Positions 1 through 7,611 of a stretch of 64,000 nt of DNA are shown here, in pieces. Both the position numbers and the translations under genes were made by a program. Origin of the DNA: Phytopseudomonas daroniae (GTDB lineage: Bacteria > Pseudomonadota > Gammaproteobacteria > Pseudomonadales > Pseudomonadaceae); assembly GCF_004327285.1 (NCBI RefSeq), contig NZ_QJUI01000017.1, positions 59,924 to 123,923 on the forward strand, written 5' to 3'. Position 1 is the first letter of the stretch. Each line of letters starts with the position of its first letter. The notes below the pieces were generated by a model, which did not search any database, was not told where the DNA came from, and was given only the letters and a program-made list of their open reading frames with translations.

Positions 1-113
1 TCCAAGCGAGCCATTGAACGAAGCAGTTTTCCTGAACCTGCAGCGAAAAGGCGTACTCGAAGCTTCAACGCCTGAAAGCAGGCGTATCTTCCCGAAGAAA
101 AAGGAGTTTTACG

Positions 114-380
114 ATGCTCAAGAAGACCCTGACTGCCCTCACCGCTGCCGCCGCCCTGAGTGCCGGTTTCGCCATGGCCGATCGTCCTGGTGCTGACTGG
201 ATCAGCATCGAACAAGCCCTGAGCAGCGCCAAGCAGGCTGGCTTTACCCAGGTTCACAAGATCGAGGCCGACGACGACGGTTACTGGGAAGGCAAAGGCA
301 TCAAACAGGACAACCGCCTGTATGAATTCCGTATCGACGGCAAGTCGGGCAAGGTCATCCGCGAGCAGTTGGATGACTGA
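114..380 (+). CDS. PepSY domain-containing periplasmic protein
   Basis: The 88-residue protein starts with a clear signal peptide: Lys-Lys, then an Ala/Leu-rich core, with cleavage likely after the Ala near residue 22. The rest is one PepSY-like domain with the usual pattern of an N-terminal helix (SIEQALSSAKQAGF), a beta strand around KIEADDDGYWEG, and a C-terminal YEFRIDGKSGKVI hairpin. Small exported PepSY proteins are common in Pseudomonas, often near two-component systems, and are thought to modulate periplasmic or membrane partners; the partner is not visible here. The start is set by AAGGAG at about 103-108. A good rho-independent terminator follows directly, so this looks like a single-gene unit. 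An overlapping frame from 14 was judged non-coding. Confidence 0.88.
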   Translation: MLKKTLTALTAAAALSAGFAMADRPGADWISIEQALSSAKQAGFTQVHKIEADDDGYWEGKGIKQDNRLYEFRIDGKSGKVIREQLDD

Positions 381-393
381 GCTGAGGTAATCC

Positions 394-421
394 GAAAAAC
401 CGGCCGTCTGGCCGGTTTTTT
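394..421 (+). terminator. Rho-independent terminator of the PepSY gene
   Basis: A GC-rich stem (CCGGCC / GGCCGG around a TCT loop) is flanked by an A-run on the left and followed by six T residues. It begins 14 bases after the stop codon. The T-run is also the first base run of the tandem repeat that follows. Confidence 0.85.
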
Positions 422-570
422 GTTGCCTGCCATCCCTGGCGGCAACCCTGCGGGCCGTCGCAAGCGACGTCAAAAATAGCTCCCGGCCATTTTTTGTTGC
501 CTGCCATCCCTTGCGGCAACCCTACGGGCCGTCGCGGAGCGACGTCAAAAATTGCTCCCGGCAATTTTTT
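416..570. repeat. Two tandem copies of a 74-75 bp repeat
   Basis: Unit 1 (about 416-489) and unit 2 (about 490-564) each begin with TTTTTTGTTGCCTGCC, continue through a GCGGCAACCCT segment and a GTCGC..GCGAC mini-hairpin, and end in AAAAAT.GCTCCCGGC. A third T-run with the first bases of the unit follows at 565. The same unit occurs in the opposite orientation at about 5736-5815 and in part at about 63825-63870, so this is a dispersed intergenic repeat family. Each unit can form a hairpin ending in a T-run and may act as an extra terminator. Confidence 0.85.
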
Positions 571-849
571 GTGGGTTTCCCCTTGGATCTTGCCGATCCT
601 GACGAACGGTAAACGAGCATTGCAAGGCATGAACCAAGCCGCGCGGCGTCTGGCGCAGGGGTATGCGAAAGCGGCCAAGGGTTCCATAACTGTGCGGCAC
701 TCTCAGGCACTATGCTAGGAACCAACTGATATAAAAAAACAGAACATCCGCTCTACAGTGAATACATGCGCCGCCGGGTCTTGCTGGGGCGATCGCTGGG
801 GGATACGGCACTCACCGGCCCACACGACAACAATCAAAAGGTAACGGCC

Positions 850-945
850 ATGTTCAAGAAGCCCAAATTCCGTCAGGCGGGACTGATCCTCTTTGCGACT
901 GCAGTGCTTTTGATCCTGCCCAACCTGAGTCGGATGATCGGCTGA
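850..945 (+). CDS. 31-residue single-span membrane mini-protein
   Basis: This 31-codon frame encodes a positively charged N-terminus (MFKKPKFRQAG), a hydrophobic core of about 13 residues (LILFATAVLLILP) and a short polar tail. That is the layout of a one-span membrane peptide with N-in topology by the positive-inside rule. An AAAGG sequence at about 837-841 lies at good spacing before the ATG, and the frame ends just before the convergent AEC transporter gene. No family is recognised. The coding call rests on the ribosome site, composition and topology alone; conservation in related genomes would settle it. Confidence 0.6.
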   Translation: MFKKPKFRQAGLILFATAVLLILPNLSRMIG

Positions 946-953
946 GCGCGCTG

Positions 954-1841
954 TCAGTTCACCAGTGGCATCCACCAGGCCAGAATCAGCGGTAGCAAAC
1001 CAACCGCCAACACGGTTGAGCACAGCACCAGGCTGGCAACCTGTTCGGGCGAACGATTGGCGCGCACGGCAAACAGATAGTTGAACACCGCGACCGGCAT
1101 GGCTGACTGCACCACCAGCACCGCGTGAGTCAGCGGCTCCAGTGCGAGTGCCGCACCGACTCCCCAGCCGACCCCTGCCCCCAGCAGAATGCGCAGCGCG
1201 CCAAGCAGCAGCCCGGAACCGAGGTGATGCAGGCGAATGCTGGCGAGCGAGACACCCAGGGTCAGCAACATCAAGGGAATCGTCATACCGCCCAGCAGGC
1301 TCACGGTATTGCCCAGCCAGCGTGGCAGTTGCAGGTCGAAGAAAATCATTGGCAGTGCCAGCAGCAGGCTGATCATGATGGGGTTACGCAGCAGATCCCG
1401 AAACGATGCTGCATTGCCCGACAGCGCGATACCTACGCTGAACTGGAAAATCGACAGGGTCAGAAAGAACGCTACAGCCAGCGCCAGACCGTGTTCACCA
1501 AAGGCATACAGGCTGATTGGCAGCCCCATGTTGCCGGTGTTGGGAAACAGGAAGGCCGGCACCAAGACCTTCCACTGCTGGCGAAACAGCCGGCTGAACA
1601 GCCAACCGAACAGCCCCATGCAACCAGTAGCCAGCACACACCCCACAGCCATGCTGGTGAACGCCTGCGGGTCGAGGTTGGTACGACTCAGGGTCGCCAG
1701 CACCAGGCTTGGCGTGCCGATGGACAGCACCAGGCGGGCGATGAAATCCGTGGGGTAGCTCTGGCCGCTGCGGGCCCAGGCATAACCGATGCCGGCGACG
1801 ATGACCACCGGCGCCAATACAGCGAACAACTCGGCCAACAT
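954..1841 (-). CDS. AEC family (auxin efflux carrier type) transporter
   Basis: The 295-residue protein is strongly hydrophobic, with about ten membrane segments arranged as two five-helix halves, as in the AEC/BASS fold. Typical features are the N-terminal LFAVLAPVVIVAGIGYAWAR helix and the FLFPNTGNMGLPIS motif in the middle, where the conserved Asn-Gly-Leu-Pro cross-over region lies. Family members move small organic anions such as malate or malonate, or act as auxin-like carriers; the substrate here cannot be told. I prefer the second ATG (1841) because GAGGGG lies too close to the first one at 1847. It is a single gene, convergent with the small membrane protein gene. Confidence 0.9.
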   Translation of the reverse strand: MLAELFAVLAPVVIVAGIGYAWARSGQSYPTDFIARLVLSIGTPSLVLATLSRTNLDPQAFTSMAVGCVLATGCMGLFGWLFSRLFRQQWKVLVPAFLFPNTGNMGLPISLYAFGEHGLALAVAFFLTLSIFQFSVGIALSGNAASFRDLLRNPIMISLLLALPMIFFDLQLPRWLGNTVSLLGGMTIPLMLLTLGVSLASIRLHHLGSGLLLGALRILLGAGVGWGVGAALALEPLTHAVLVVQSAMPVAVFNYLFAVRANRSPEQVASLVLCSTVLAVGLLPLILAWWMPLVN

Positions 1842-2013
1842 GGCCATTCCCCTCGGGGCAAAACGCCCATCCTAGGAGGGATAGGCAACTTGTCGCAAGT
1901 CGTACAAGTGCAATCGACCAATCCTTGATGCCGCTATCGGGCCTGGAGCCCGACGCAGAAGCGCACGAAGGTCACGATCGCGGGCAGAGCATCAGATCCC
2001 TGCCCTCACCCGA

Positions 2014-2811
2014 TTACTGCTCCTGCGCGACAATCAGCGGTTCCACATCGACCCGCGCCATCATCCGTTCACCACCACCGCCACGGCGCATGCCGCGTAC
2101 CGGGCAGGCATCCAGGTAATCCAGCCCTACCGCCAGTTTCAGATGTCGCTCGGGTCTGGCCAGGCAGTTGGTCACATCGAAGCTGTACCAGGCGCCCTCC
2201 AGCCATGCTTCGGCCCAGGCATGGCTGGCCAGGTGATCACGGCTATCGGTGAACAGGTAGCCCGATACATAGCGCGCCGGAATGCCCAGGCTGCGGGCGC
2301 AGGCGATGAAGGCATGCGCATGATCCTGGCAAACACCCTGGCGGCCGGCAAAAGCCTGCGCGGCGCTGGTTTCCACCTCGGTGACGCCCGGCAGGTAGCT
2401 GATATGGCCATTCAGGCCGTGCATCAGATCGATCAAGGCGTTGCGGTCACGGCGACGCGCGCATTGCACGGCGGCAAAATCACGCAGCGCCTCGTCCGCT
2501 TCGGTCAGGCGCGTGAAGCGCAGGAATGGCAGCGCCGACTGGCTTTCGTGCTCGGCGTCGCTGGACTCGTCGATCTCCACCTGGCCACGGGCGCCAATGA
2601 CGATCGACTCGTGCGGCTCGTCCAGGGTCAGCACATGCAGGATGTTGCCGTACGGGTCACGCTGCGCCCGCACCGGACGCGGCAGATCCAACTGCCAGCT
2701 GAGTACCTGCTGGCGCTCGCTGTCGTGGGGTGTGAGACGCAGATACTGGATGCTGGCACGTACCTGATCTTCGTAGTGATAGGTGGTGTTGTGGCGGATG
2801 GACAGTCTCAT
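2014..2811 (-). CDS. Transglutaminase-like cysteine protease family protein
   Basis: The 265-residue protein has the transglutaminase N-terminal beta domain (LSIRHNTTYHYEDQV, residues 3-17) followed by a transglutaminase core. The catalytic triad is intact: Cys161 in GRQGVCQDHAH, His197 in ASHAWAEAW and Asp212 in YSFD. Proteins of this type are always found with alpha-E and circularly permuted ATP-grasp proteins, and comparative work predicts a peptide or amide-bond chemistry in which this enzyme cleaves or rearranges what the ATP-grasp makes. The ATG overlaps the stop of the alpha-E gene by four bases, so the two are translationally coupled. The biological product is unknown. Confidence 0.92.
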   Translation of the reverse strand: MRLSIRHNTTYHYEDQVRASIQYLRLTPHDSERQQVLSWQLDLPRPVRAQRDPYGNILHVLTLDEPHESIVIGARGQVEIDESSDAEHESQSALPFLRFTRLTEADEALRDFAAVQCARRRDRNALIDLMHGLNGHISYLPGVTEVETSAAQAFAGRQGVCQDHAHAFIACARSLGIPARYVSGYLFTDSRDHLASHAWAEAWLEGAWYSFDVTNCLARPERHLKLAVGLDYLDACPVRGMRRGGGGERMMARVDVEPLIVAQEQ

Positions 2812-3758
2812 GCGACCTCCAGATAGGACGTGTGAATGGCGCGACCCAGTTCGTGCACCTGCCCGATGAAGTCAGTCAGCCAGGCGTGCAGGCCCTCCTC
2901 CAGCACCTCATCGATGCTGGTGTAACGCAACCGCGCGTCGAGTTCGGCAGCCAGGCGCTGTGCCGGGCGGCCGTTTTCACCGGGCAGGTTGTCGAGCATC
3001 AGGTACAACTCGTCCATGCAGGCACGCAGCGAACGCGGCACTTCAGGACGCAACAACAGTAATTCGGATACCTTGCGCGCGCCTGGAGAGCCGCGGTAGA
3101 CCTCGGCGAACGCCTCGAACGACGACAGCGCGCGCAGCAACGCGCTCCACTGGTAGTAGCTGTGGGCCGGGCGGCCATCGATCTCGTCGATGTCCTCGCC
3201 CAGCAGCTCGTAGCGCGAATCGAGCAGGCGCAGGGTGTTGTCGGCTCGCTCGATGAAGGTGCCAAGGCGAATGAACCGATAAGCCTCGCCACGTACGATG
3301 GTGCCGAAGGTGGCGCCGCGAAACAGGTGCGAGCGTTCCTTGACCCACTCGCAGAAACGACTGATGCCGTAACGGCCCAGGCCCTGCTCGGCGATGCCGC
3401 GAATCTCCAGCCAGGTGGCGTTGATGTTCTCCCACATATCCGCGGTGATGCGTCCACGTACCGCATGGGCGTTGCTACGTGCAGCACCCAGGCAACTGTA
3501 GATGCTCGCCGGGTTCTGCGCATCCAGCGCGAAGAAATGCAGCATGCGCTCGGCGTGCAGCGGGCCATGGCGCTCCTGGTATTCCTCCAGGGTGCCGGTG
3601 ATGAGCAGTGGCATCGCCAGCTCATCGAGGCCGTCGCGGCGGCCGTCCTGCGGCATCAACGACAGCGAATAGCTGACATCCAGCATGCGCGCGAGGTTTT
3701 CCGCACGCTCCAGATAGCGGGACATCCAGTACAGATCGGAGGCAGTTCTCGATAGCAT
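2808..3758 (-). CDS. Alpha-E domain-containing protein (DUF403)
   Basis: The 316-residue all-alpha protein matches the alpha-E family: an N-terminal RTASDLYWMSRYLERAENLARML helix, the RGEAYRFIRLGTFIERADNTLRLLD motif in the middle, and regularly spaced Arg/Glu residues typical of the family. Its molecular role is unknown; the family is defined by its genetic link to circularly permuted ATP-grasp enzymes and transglutaminases, both present here. The start codon lies only three bases from a MITE-like element, whose terminal repeat supplies the only GAGG ribosome-site candidate, eleven bases upstream of the ATG. Translation may therefore be weaker than in species that lack the element. Confidence 0.92.
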   Translation of the reverse strand: MLSRTASDLYWMSRYLERAENLARMLDVSYSLSLMPQDGRRDGLDELAMPLLITGTLEEYQERHGPLHAERMLHFFALDAQNPASIYSCLGAARSNAHAVRGRITADMWENINATWLEIRGIAEQGLGRYGISRFCEWVKERSHLFRGATFGTIVRGEAYRFIRLGTFIERADNTLRLLDSRYELLGEDIDEIDGRPAHSYYQWSALLRALSSFEAFAEVYRGSPGARKVSELLLLRPEVPRSLRACMDELYLMLDNLPGENGRPAQRLAAELDARLRYTSIDEVLEEGLHAWLTDFIGQVHELGRAIHTSYLEVA

Positions 3759-3761
3759 AAT

Positions 3762-4028
3762 CAGGGCGCCCTCATGCTAAATGGCGAGCCGCGTTGGCGC
3801 TGTGAGCCTGCCAGGCAAGGCGCGGGACGCAGGCGATGGCCACTCCCTCGTCAAGTCCCGCAACGCAGCATGGCGGGCTCACAGCGCCAACCCGAAGGGC
3901 CACGCCTCGCAAGGCGCAATCCGGCGTCATTCGTCGTTCATTTGGAATAACCAAATCTCTCTCCTCATTCCTTGTCTTGCGCCTTGCGGGGCAGCGGCGC
4001 GGCCGTCATTTAGCGTGAGGGCGCCCTG
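3762..4028. mobile_element. MITE-like element 1 inside the ATP-grasp/alpha-E operon
   Basis: The 267-bp block begins with CAGGGCGCCCTCATGCTAAA (3762-3781) and ends with the inverted complement of the same sequence, with one mismatch over about 22 bases. Inside, a second pair of long arms (about 3790-3828 and 3861-3896, sharing TTGGCGCTGTGAGCC) forms a strong stem-loop. There is no reading frame of a transposase, so if mobile it would be moved in trans. No clear target duplication was seen. It fills almost exactly the gap between the stop codon of the ATP-grasp gene and the start of the alpha-E gene. Confidence 0.75.
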
Positions 4029-5438
4029 TTAGTCCTCCACCACCCAGGTGTCCTTGGTACCGCCGCCTTGCGACGAGTTGACCACCAGTGAGCCCTCACG
4101 CAGGGCTACACGTGTGAGCCCGCCGGGTACCAGGCGGGTTTCCTTCCCGGACAGCACGAAGGGTCGCAAATCGATATGCCGCGGCGCGATGCCGTTTTCG
4201 ACGAAGGTCGGGCAGGTCGACAGGCACAGGGTCGGTTGCGCGATGTACGCTTCCGGCCGGGCGATCAGACGCAGGCGAAACGCTTCGATCTCCGCCTTGC
4301 TGGCGGCCGGCCCGACCAGCATGCCGTAACCGCCGGAGCCCTGGGTTTCCTTGACCACCAGATCCTTGAGGTTGGCCAGCACGTGGGACAGTTCGCTGGG
4401 CTTGCGGCATTGCCAGGTCGGCACGTTCTTGAGGATCGGCTCCTCGTCGAGGTAGAAGCGGATCATCTCGTCGACATAGGGATAGATCGACTTGTCGTCA
4501 GCCACACCGGTGCCAATGGCATTGGCCAGCACCACGTTGCCGGAACGGTAGGTGGACAGCAGCCCGGGCACGCCGAGCATCGAATCGGGATTGAAGGCCA
4601 GTGGATCGAGGAAGTCGTCGTCGAGACGGCGATAGACCACATCGACCTGCCTGGCGCCGGAGGTAGTACGCATGAACAGTTTGTCGTCGCGCACGAACAT
4701 GTCTGCGCCTTCGACCAGTTCCACGCCCATCTCCCGGGCCAGAAAGGCATGCTCGAAGTAGGCGCTGTTGAAACGGCCCGGCGTCAGCACCACCACGGTC
4801 GGATTATCCAATGGGCTGGAGCTCTTCAGGGTATCGAGGAGCAGGCTCGGGTAGTGGTCGATCGGCGCGATGCGCTGGTTGGCGAACAGCTCGGGGAACA
4901 GACGCATCATCATCTTGCGGTCTTCGAGCATGTAGCTGACACCGCTGGGCGTACGCAGGTTGTCTTCAAGCACGTAATAGGTGCCGTCGCCATCGCGCAC
5001 CAGATCGACACCGGCGATATGGGCATACAGGTCGCGGTGCAGGTTCAGCCCCTGCATCGCCATCTGATAGCCGTCGTTGGCCAGCACCTGCTCGGCGGGA
5101 ATCAGCCCGGCCTTGATGATGCGTTGATCGTGATACAGATCGGCGAGAAACATGTTCAATGCCTGCACCCGCTGGATGCAGCCACGTTCGACGATGCGCC
5201 ATTCGCTGGCAGGAATACTGCGTGGAATGATGTCGAAAGGAATCAGCCGCTCGGTGCCCTGATCGTCCCCATAGAGCGTGAAAGTGATGCCAGCGCGATG
5301 AAAGAGAAGATCCGCCTCGCGACGCCGTTGAGCCAGCAACTCCTGTGGCGTGTCCGCCAGCCAGCGGGCAAAGGCCTGATAATGCGGACGACACGCGCCA
5401 TCCGTCAGGTGCATTTCGTCATAAAAGGTGCGGGCCAT
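4029..5438 (-). CDS. Circularly permuted type 2 ATP-grasp protein
   Basis: The 469-residue protein shows the family hallmarks: MARTFYDEMH at the N-terminus, the FDIIPRSIPASEW and RVQALNMFLADLYHD motifs, YYVLEDNLRTPSGVSYMLEDR (a nucleotide and metal-binding acidic region), and the late KETQGSGGYGMLVGP glycine-rich loop. Such enzymes are predicted to ligate amino or carboxyl groups with ATP, forming peptide-like bonds; the substrates are unknown. It is the first gene of the operon with alpha-E and transglutaminase. The start at 5438 is preferred over in-frame codons up to 5456 because GGAG lies seven bases before it. No bound-nucleotide residue appears to be missing. Confidence 0.9.
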   Translation of the reverse strand: MARTFYDEMHLTDGACRPHYQAFARWLADTPQELLAQRRREADLLFHRAGITFTLYGDDQGTERLIPFDIIPRSIPASEWRIVERGCIQRVQALNMFLADLYHDQRIIKAGLIPAEQVLANDGYQMAMQGLNLHRDLYAHIAGVDLVRDGDGTYYVLEDNLRTPSGVSYMLEDRKMMMRLFPELFANQRIAPIDHYPSLLLDTLKSSSPLDNPTVVVLTPGRFNSAYFEHAFLAREMGVELVEGADMFVRDDKLFMRTTSGARQVDVVYRRLDDDFLDPLAFNPDSMLGVPGLLSTYRSGNVVLANAIGTGVADDKSIYPYVDEMIRFYLDEEPILKNVPTWQCRKPSELSHVLANLKDLVVKETQGSGGYGMLVGPAASKAEIEAFRLRLIARPEAYIAQPTLCLSTCPTFVENGIAPRHIDLRPFVLSGKETRLVPGGLTRVALREGSLVVNSSQGGGTKDTWVVED

Positions 5439-5735
5439 GCCGAACTCCATTGCCACCCGGGACTACATGATCCGTAGCAAAGCCCGAGCCATCAAAATTA
5501 ATCCTTTAAAATCAATCGCTTCAAACAAACAAAAGCAGACAACGCACCAAACAGGGGCGAGCAGTAATCGACAGACAGGCACCATGCCCCAAACCGTGGC
5601 GTAGCCACGAATCACTCTGTTCAGTTCGACCTGCATGCAGCGCGATACGCGCAATAAAAAAGTAACAGGAGGCTACGGCTAACGCCCGTGACCATGGTCT
5701 GGGAGGCAGCCTTCTAAAAGATGGCAGACCATAAA

Positions 5736-5815
5736 AAATGGCCGGGAGCCATTTTTAACGTCGCTTGCGACGGCTCGCAGGGTGGCCGCCAGGAATGGCA
5801 GGCCATAAAAAAGAC
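5736..5815 (-). repeat. Inverted copy of the 75-bp repeat
   Basis: Read on the minus strand, this segment repeats the order seen at 416-570: T-run, GGCCTGCCATTCC, GGCGGCCACCCTGC, GAGCCGTCGCAAGCGACG, AAAAATGGCTCCCGGCCA, T-run. Identity to the first copy is high across the whole unit. It sits downstream of the RraB-like gene. Confidence 0.8.
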
Positions 5816-5831
5816 CAGCACGAGGCTGGTC
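5807..5831 (-). terminator. Rho-independent terminator of the RraB-like gene
   Basis: On the minus strand a GACCAGC / GCTGGTC stem with a five-base loop is followed by a run of six T residues. It lies about 20 bases after the stop codon of the RraB-like gene. Confidence 0.85.
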
Positions 5832-5848
5832 TGTTGGTGATGGGGGTA

Positions 5849-6190
5849 TCAGCGATGCGGCAGCGATACTTCCTGAGTGACACCCCAGCCATCCAGCTTG
5901 CCGCCTAGCGGTGCTACCACCGCCTCCATGTCCTGCTCGAAATCATCTATCCCCGCATAGGTGACATGCATCACTTTGCTCACCTGCAGGTGCCACCCAC
6001 CCTCATCGCGTTCGGTCACCAGGGCATGCAGCGATTCGCCACGAAAATTGCGTGTCGCCTTCAAAGCGCCATCTTCATCAGGGAAGATCGCGTAGAACTC
6101 GATGGGATGGACACTGGCGAAATCGAACCCTCCTTTTTTCATCCGACCTAAAACGCCACCACTGACATCATCGTGCAAGACTGTGCTCAT
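5849..6190 (-). CDS. RraB-like ribonuclease E inhibitor family protein
   Basis: The 113-residue protein resembles the RraB (PF06877) fold: FDFASVHPIEFYAIFPDEDGALKATRNFRG matches the family's 'plus FDFA ... HxxEFYxxFPDE' region, and a second strand set lies at GWHLQVSKVMHVTYAGIDDFEQDM. RraB binds RNase E and alters mRNA decay in E. coli; some members of the family act in other ways, and RNase E control is not shown here. The start at 6190 is chosen because GGAG lies eight to nine bases upstream; the longer frame up to 6352 crosses unlikely coding sequence. It is a single gene with its own terminator. Confidence 0.75.
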   Translation of the reverse strand: MSTVLHDDVSGGVLGRMKKGGFDFASVHPIEFYAIFPDEDGALKATRNFRGESLHALVTERDEGGWHLQVSKVMHVTYAGIDDFEQDMEAVVAPLGGKLDGWGVTQEVSLPHR

Positions 6191-6439
6191 AACGTTGATC
6201 TCCATCAGGTGAAAGGTTGGATCGCCGAACCAACGGCTCCCCATTTGCCTGGTCTGGATGGTCGGTGCAGGCCGTAGAAGTCGGCCCTGCCACTCAGGAT
6301 AGACCGCCCAGCGGCTTGCGTCGTTCCTGTCGCATTGCCATGCTATACCCATTCATGAAAGCAACGCCCGCTTGCCGGTGTGTTTCGATCAGGGATCGTC
6401 GTGCAGCCTCTGCGGGCCAGACTACACGAGGTATCACTT

Positions 6440-6718
6440 ATGAGTACGCTACAGTGCACCCACCGCGACCACCGCATCAGTGCCGAGGTCATGGAGCATC
6501 CGGGTATTCCGACTCCATGGGCCGGCGGCTGCCGGATTACCGCGCCGGACGGACGTACCACCCGACGTATGGCTCTGCCGATGAACGGAGCCTTTCTCGA
6601 AGACCTGGACAAGGCCCAACACGCCTCCATTGCCCATGGCAAATGGCTGGTCGATCAGTATCTCGATAACGGGCGGGATCTTTTCCCCGATAACGCGGCC
6701 AAACACCACGCAGCATGA
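6440..6718 (+). CDS. Hypothetical 92-residue soluble protein
   Basis: Starting at the ATG at 6440, which has GAGG at 6428-6431, the frame encodes 92 residues with the beginning MSTLQCTHRDHRI. The protein is polar, has no signal peptide or membrane span, and contains a short beta-rich part (CRITAPDGRTTRRMALPMNGAF) followed by a helix (LDKAQHASIAHGKWLVDQYL). I do not recognise a family. A further upstream start at 6380 lacks a ribosome site. It lies divergently from the RraB-like gene and is read toward the lipoprotein gene, from which it is separated by 146 bases. Confidence 0.7.
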   Translation: MSTLQCTHRDHRISAEVMEHPGIPTPWAGGCRITAPDGRTTRRMALPMNGAFLEDLDKAQHASIAHGKWLVDQYLDNGRDLFPDNAAKHHAA

Positions 6719-6864
6719 GGCCGTAACGAGTGGCCCGCATCCGCAGCGGGCCACTCCATTTCAAAGCCAAAGCGCGCAAGCGCCCACTCCAGCCGGTCTC
6801 ATGCCAGACAGATCCGGTCGCAGCCGTATGCGGCCGTTCCCATTCGAGACGAAGGTTGGATTTC

Positions 6865-7455
6865 ATGGCGAAACGCACGCTTTTCATTTCCACAGTTCTG
6901 ATGACCGGCATCCTGGCGCTCAGCGCCTGCAGTGACGCCGACAAGATCCCCGCCAAGACCGCCTCCGCCACCCAGAGCAGCCCGCCAAAACTGCAGGAAA
7001 AAGAGGATCTCAGCCCGTTCAGCGGTTTCGCCAGCGCTCGCTTCGGCAGTGATGAAACCGCGGTACGTGCGGCCTGGAAGGGTTCTCTGCGCGACGGGGG
7101 TGGCACCTCCGACACCTGTCGTCAGCTGTTCCAGGATCCGCGGCCAGCCGATGGCTTCGGTATCTCGTTCATGCTGGAGAACGGGATTTTCGTACGTTAC
7201 GACATCGATACGCGCGAACGTAAGGCACCACGAGGTTTGCAGGTCGGCAGCAGCGCCCAGCAGATTCGCGCCACCTTCCCCGGCCACTTCGAAGAACAAC
7301 CGCACAAGTACGTCGAAGGTGCCAGCGATTTTATCGTCAAGCCCTTCATCGACAGCGAAGCCCGCCTGGTTTTCGAGACCGATCCCAACGGTCTGGTAAC
7401 CCGCTGGCGAATCGGCATGCCGCCCGCCGTTTTCTATGTGGAAGGCTGCAGTTGA
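6865..7455 (+). CDS. Putative lipoprotein of unknown function
   Basis: The 196-residue product has a lipoprotein signal peptide: MAKRTLFISTVLMTGILALSAC, with the lipobox L-S-A-C and Cys22 as the lipidated residue. The +2 residue is Ser, so by the E. coli sorting rule it would go to the outer membrane. After a linker rich in Ala, Ser and Pro, a mature domain begins near FSGFASARFGSDETAVRAAWKG, which looks like the repeat of LysM-unrelated 'FG..E..VR..WG' periplasmic domains that sense or bind ligands. Two cysteines near the ends of the domain (DTCRQLF and the C-terminal EGCS) could form a disulfide. The function is unknown. Confidence 0.8.
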   Translation: MAKRTLFISTVLMTGILALSACSDADKIPAKTASATQSSPPKLQEKEDLSPFSGFASARFGSDETAVRAAWKGSLRDGGGTSDTCRQLFQDPRPADGFGISFMLENGIFVRYDIDTRERKAPRGLQVGSSAQQIRATFPGHFEEQPHKYVEGASDFIVKPFIDSEARLVFETDPNGLVTRWRIGMPPAVFYVEGCS

Positions 7456-7497
7456 AGTGACGATAAGGCGAGGCGCTGATTCGTCTCGCCCCGCGCG

Positions 7498-7611
7498 TAG
7501 GAGCCCCGCCCCGGGGCGATTCGATTGCTGATATGCAGCCTAACTCGCGGTGTGGCCACCAATCGCCACGGGAGCACGGCTCCTAGTGATCGTATGTAGG
7601 AGCCCCATCCA
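7498..7611. repeat. GTAGGAGCC-type palindromic repeat
   Basis: A GTAGGAGCCCCG sequence at about 7497 and its inverted complement GGCTCCTA at about 7578 bracket a region with CCCCGCCCCGGGGCG. A second GTAGGAGCCCC begins at about 7596. The same word occurs at about 46163, 46250 and 51016, so it belongs to a dispersed REP-like family. Confidence 0.6.

Larger units (their letters stand above)
381..849. other. Intergenic region with terminator, tandem repeat and possible promoter
   Basis: This 469-base stretch holds the PepSY terminator and the tandem repeat up to about 570. Beyond that no protein gene is convincing: short frames at 494-718 (+) and 522-725 (-) run through the repeat and have no supporting start signal. 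A TATGCT hexamer at 711-716 could be a -10 element for the small gene at 850, but no good -35 was seen. Confidence 0.6.
5439..5848. other. Intergenic region with inverted copy of the 75-bp repeat
   Basis: This 410-base stretch is the leader of the ATP-grasp operon and the tail of the RraB-like gene. It contains an AT-rich patch around 5500-5525 that could hold the operon promoter, and an inverted copy of the dispersed 75-bp repeat at about 5736-5805, next to the terminator at 5807-5831. A short minus-strand frame at 5463-5654 has no coding support. Confidence 0.6.

Noticed and set aside
494..718. Short frame on the plus strand after the tandem repeat
   Set aside because: It begins inside the repeat, has no ribosome site, and an overlapping minus-strand frame of equal length exists.
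3762..4028. Considered as an insertion sequence
   Set aside because: There is no transposase frame; only a non-autonomous MITE-like label is supported.
5520..5545. A-rich run AAACAAACAAAAG, considered as a CrcZ-like small RNA
   Set aside because: Only one A-rich motif and no terminator on that strand; CrcZ-type RNAs carry several motifs.
5463..5654. 63-codon minus-strand frame upstream of the ATP-grasp gene
   Set aside because: It has no ribosome site or recognisable motif and sits in AT-rich leader DNA.
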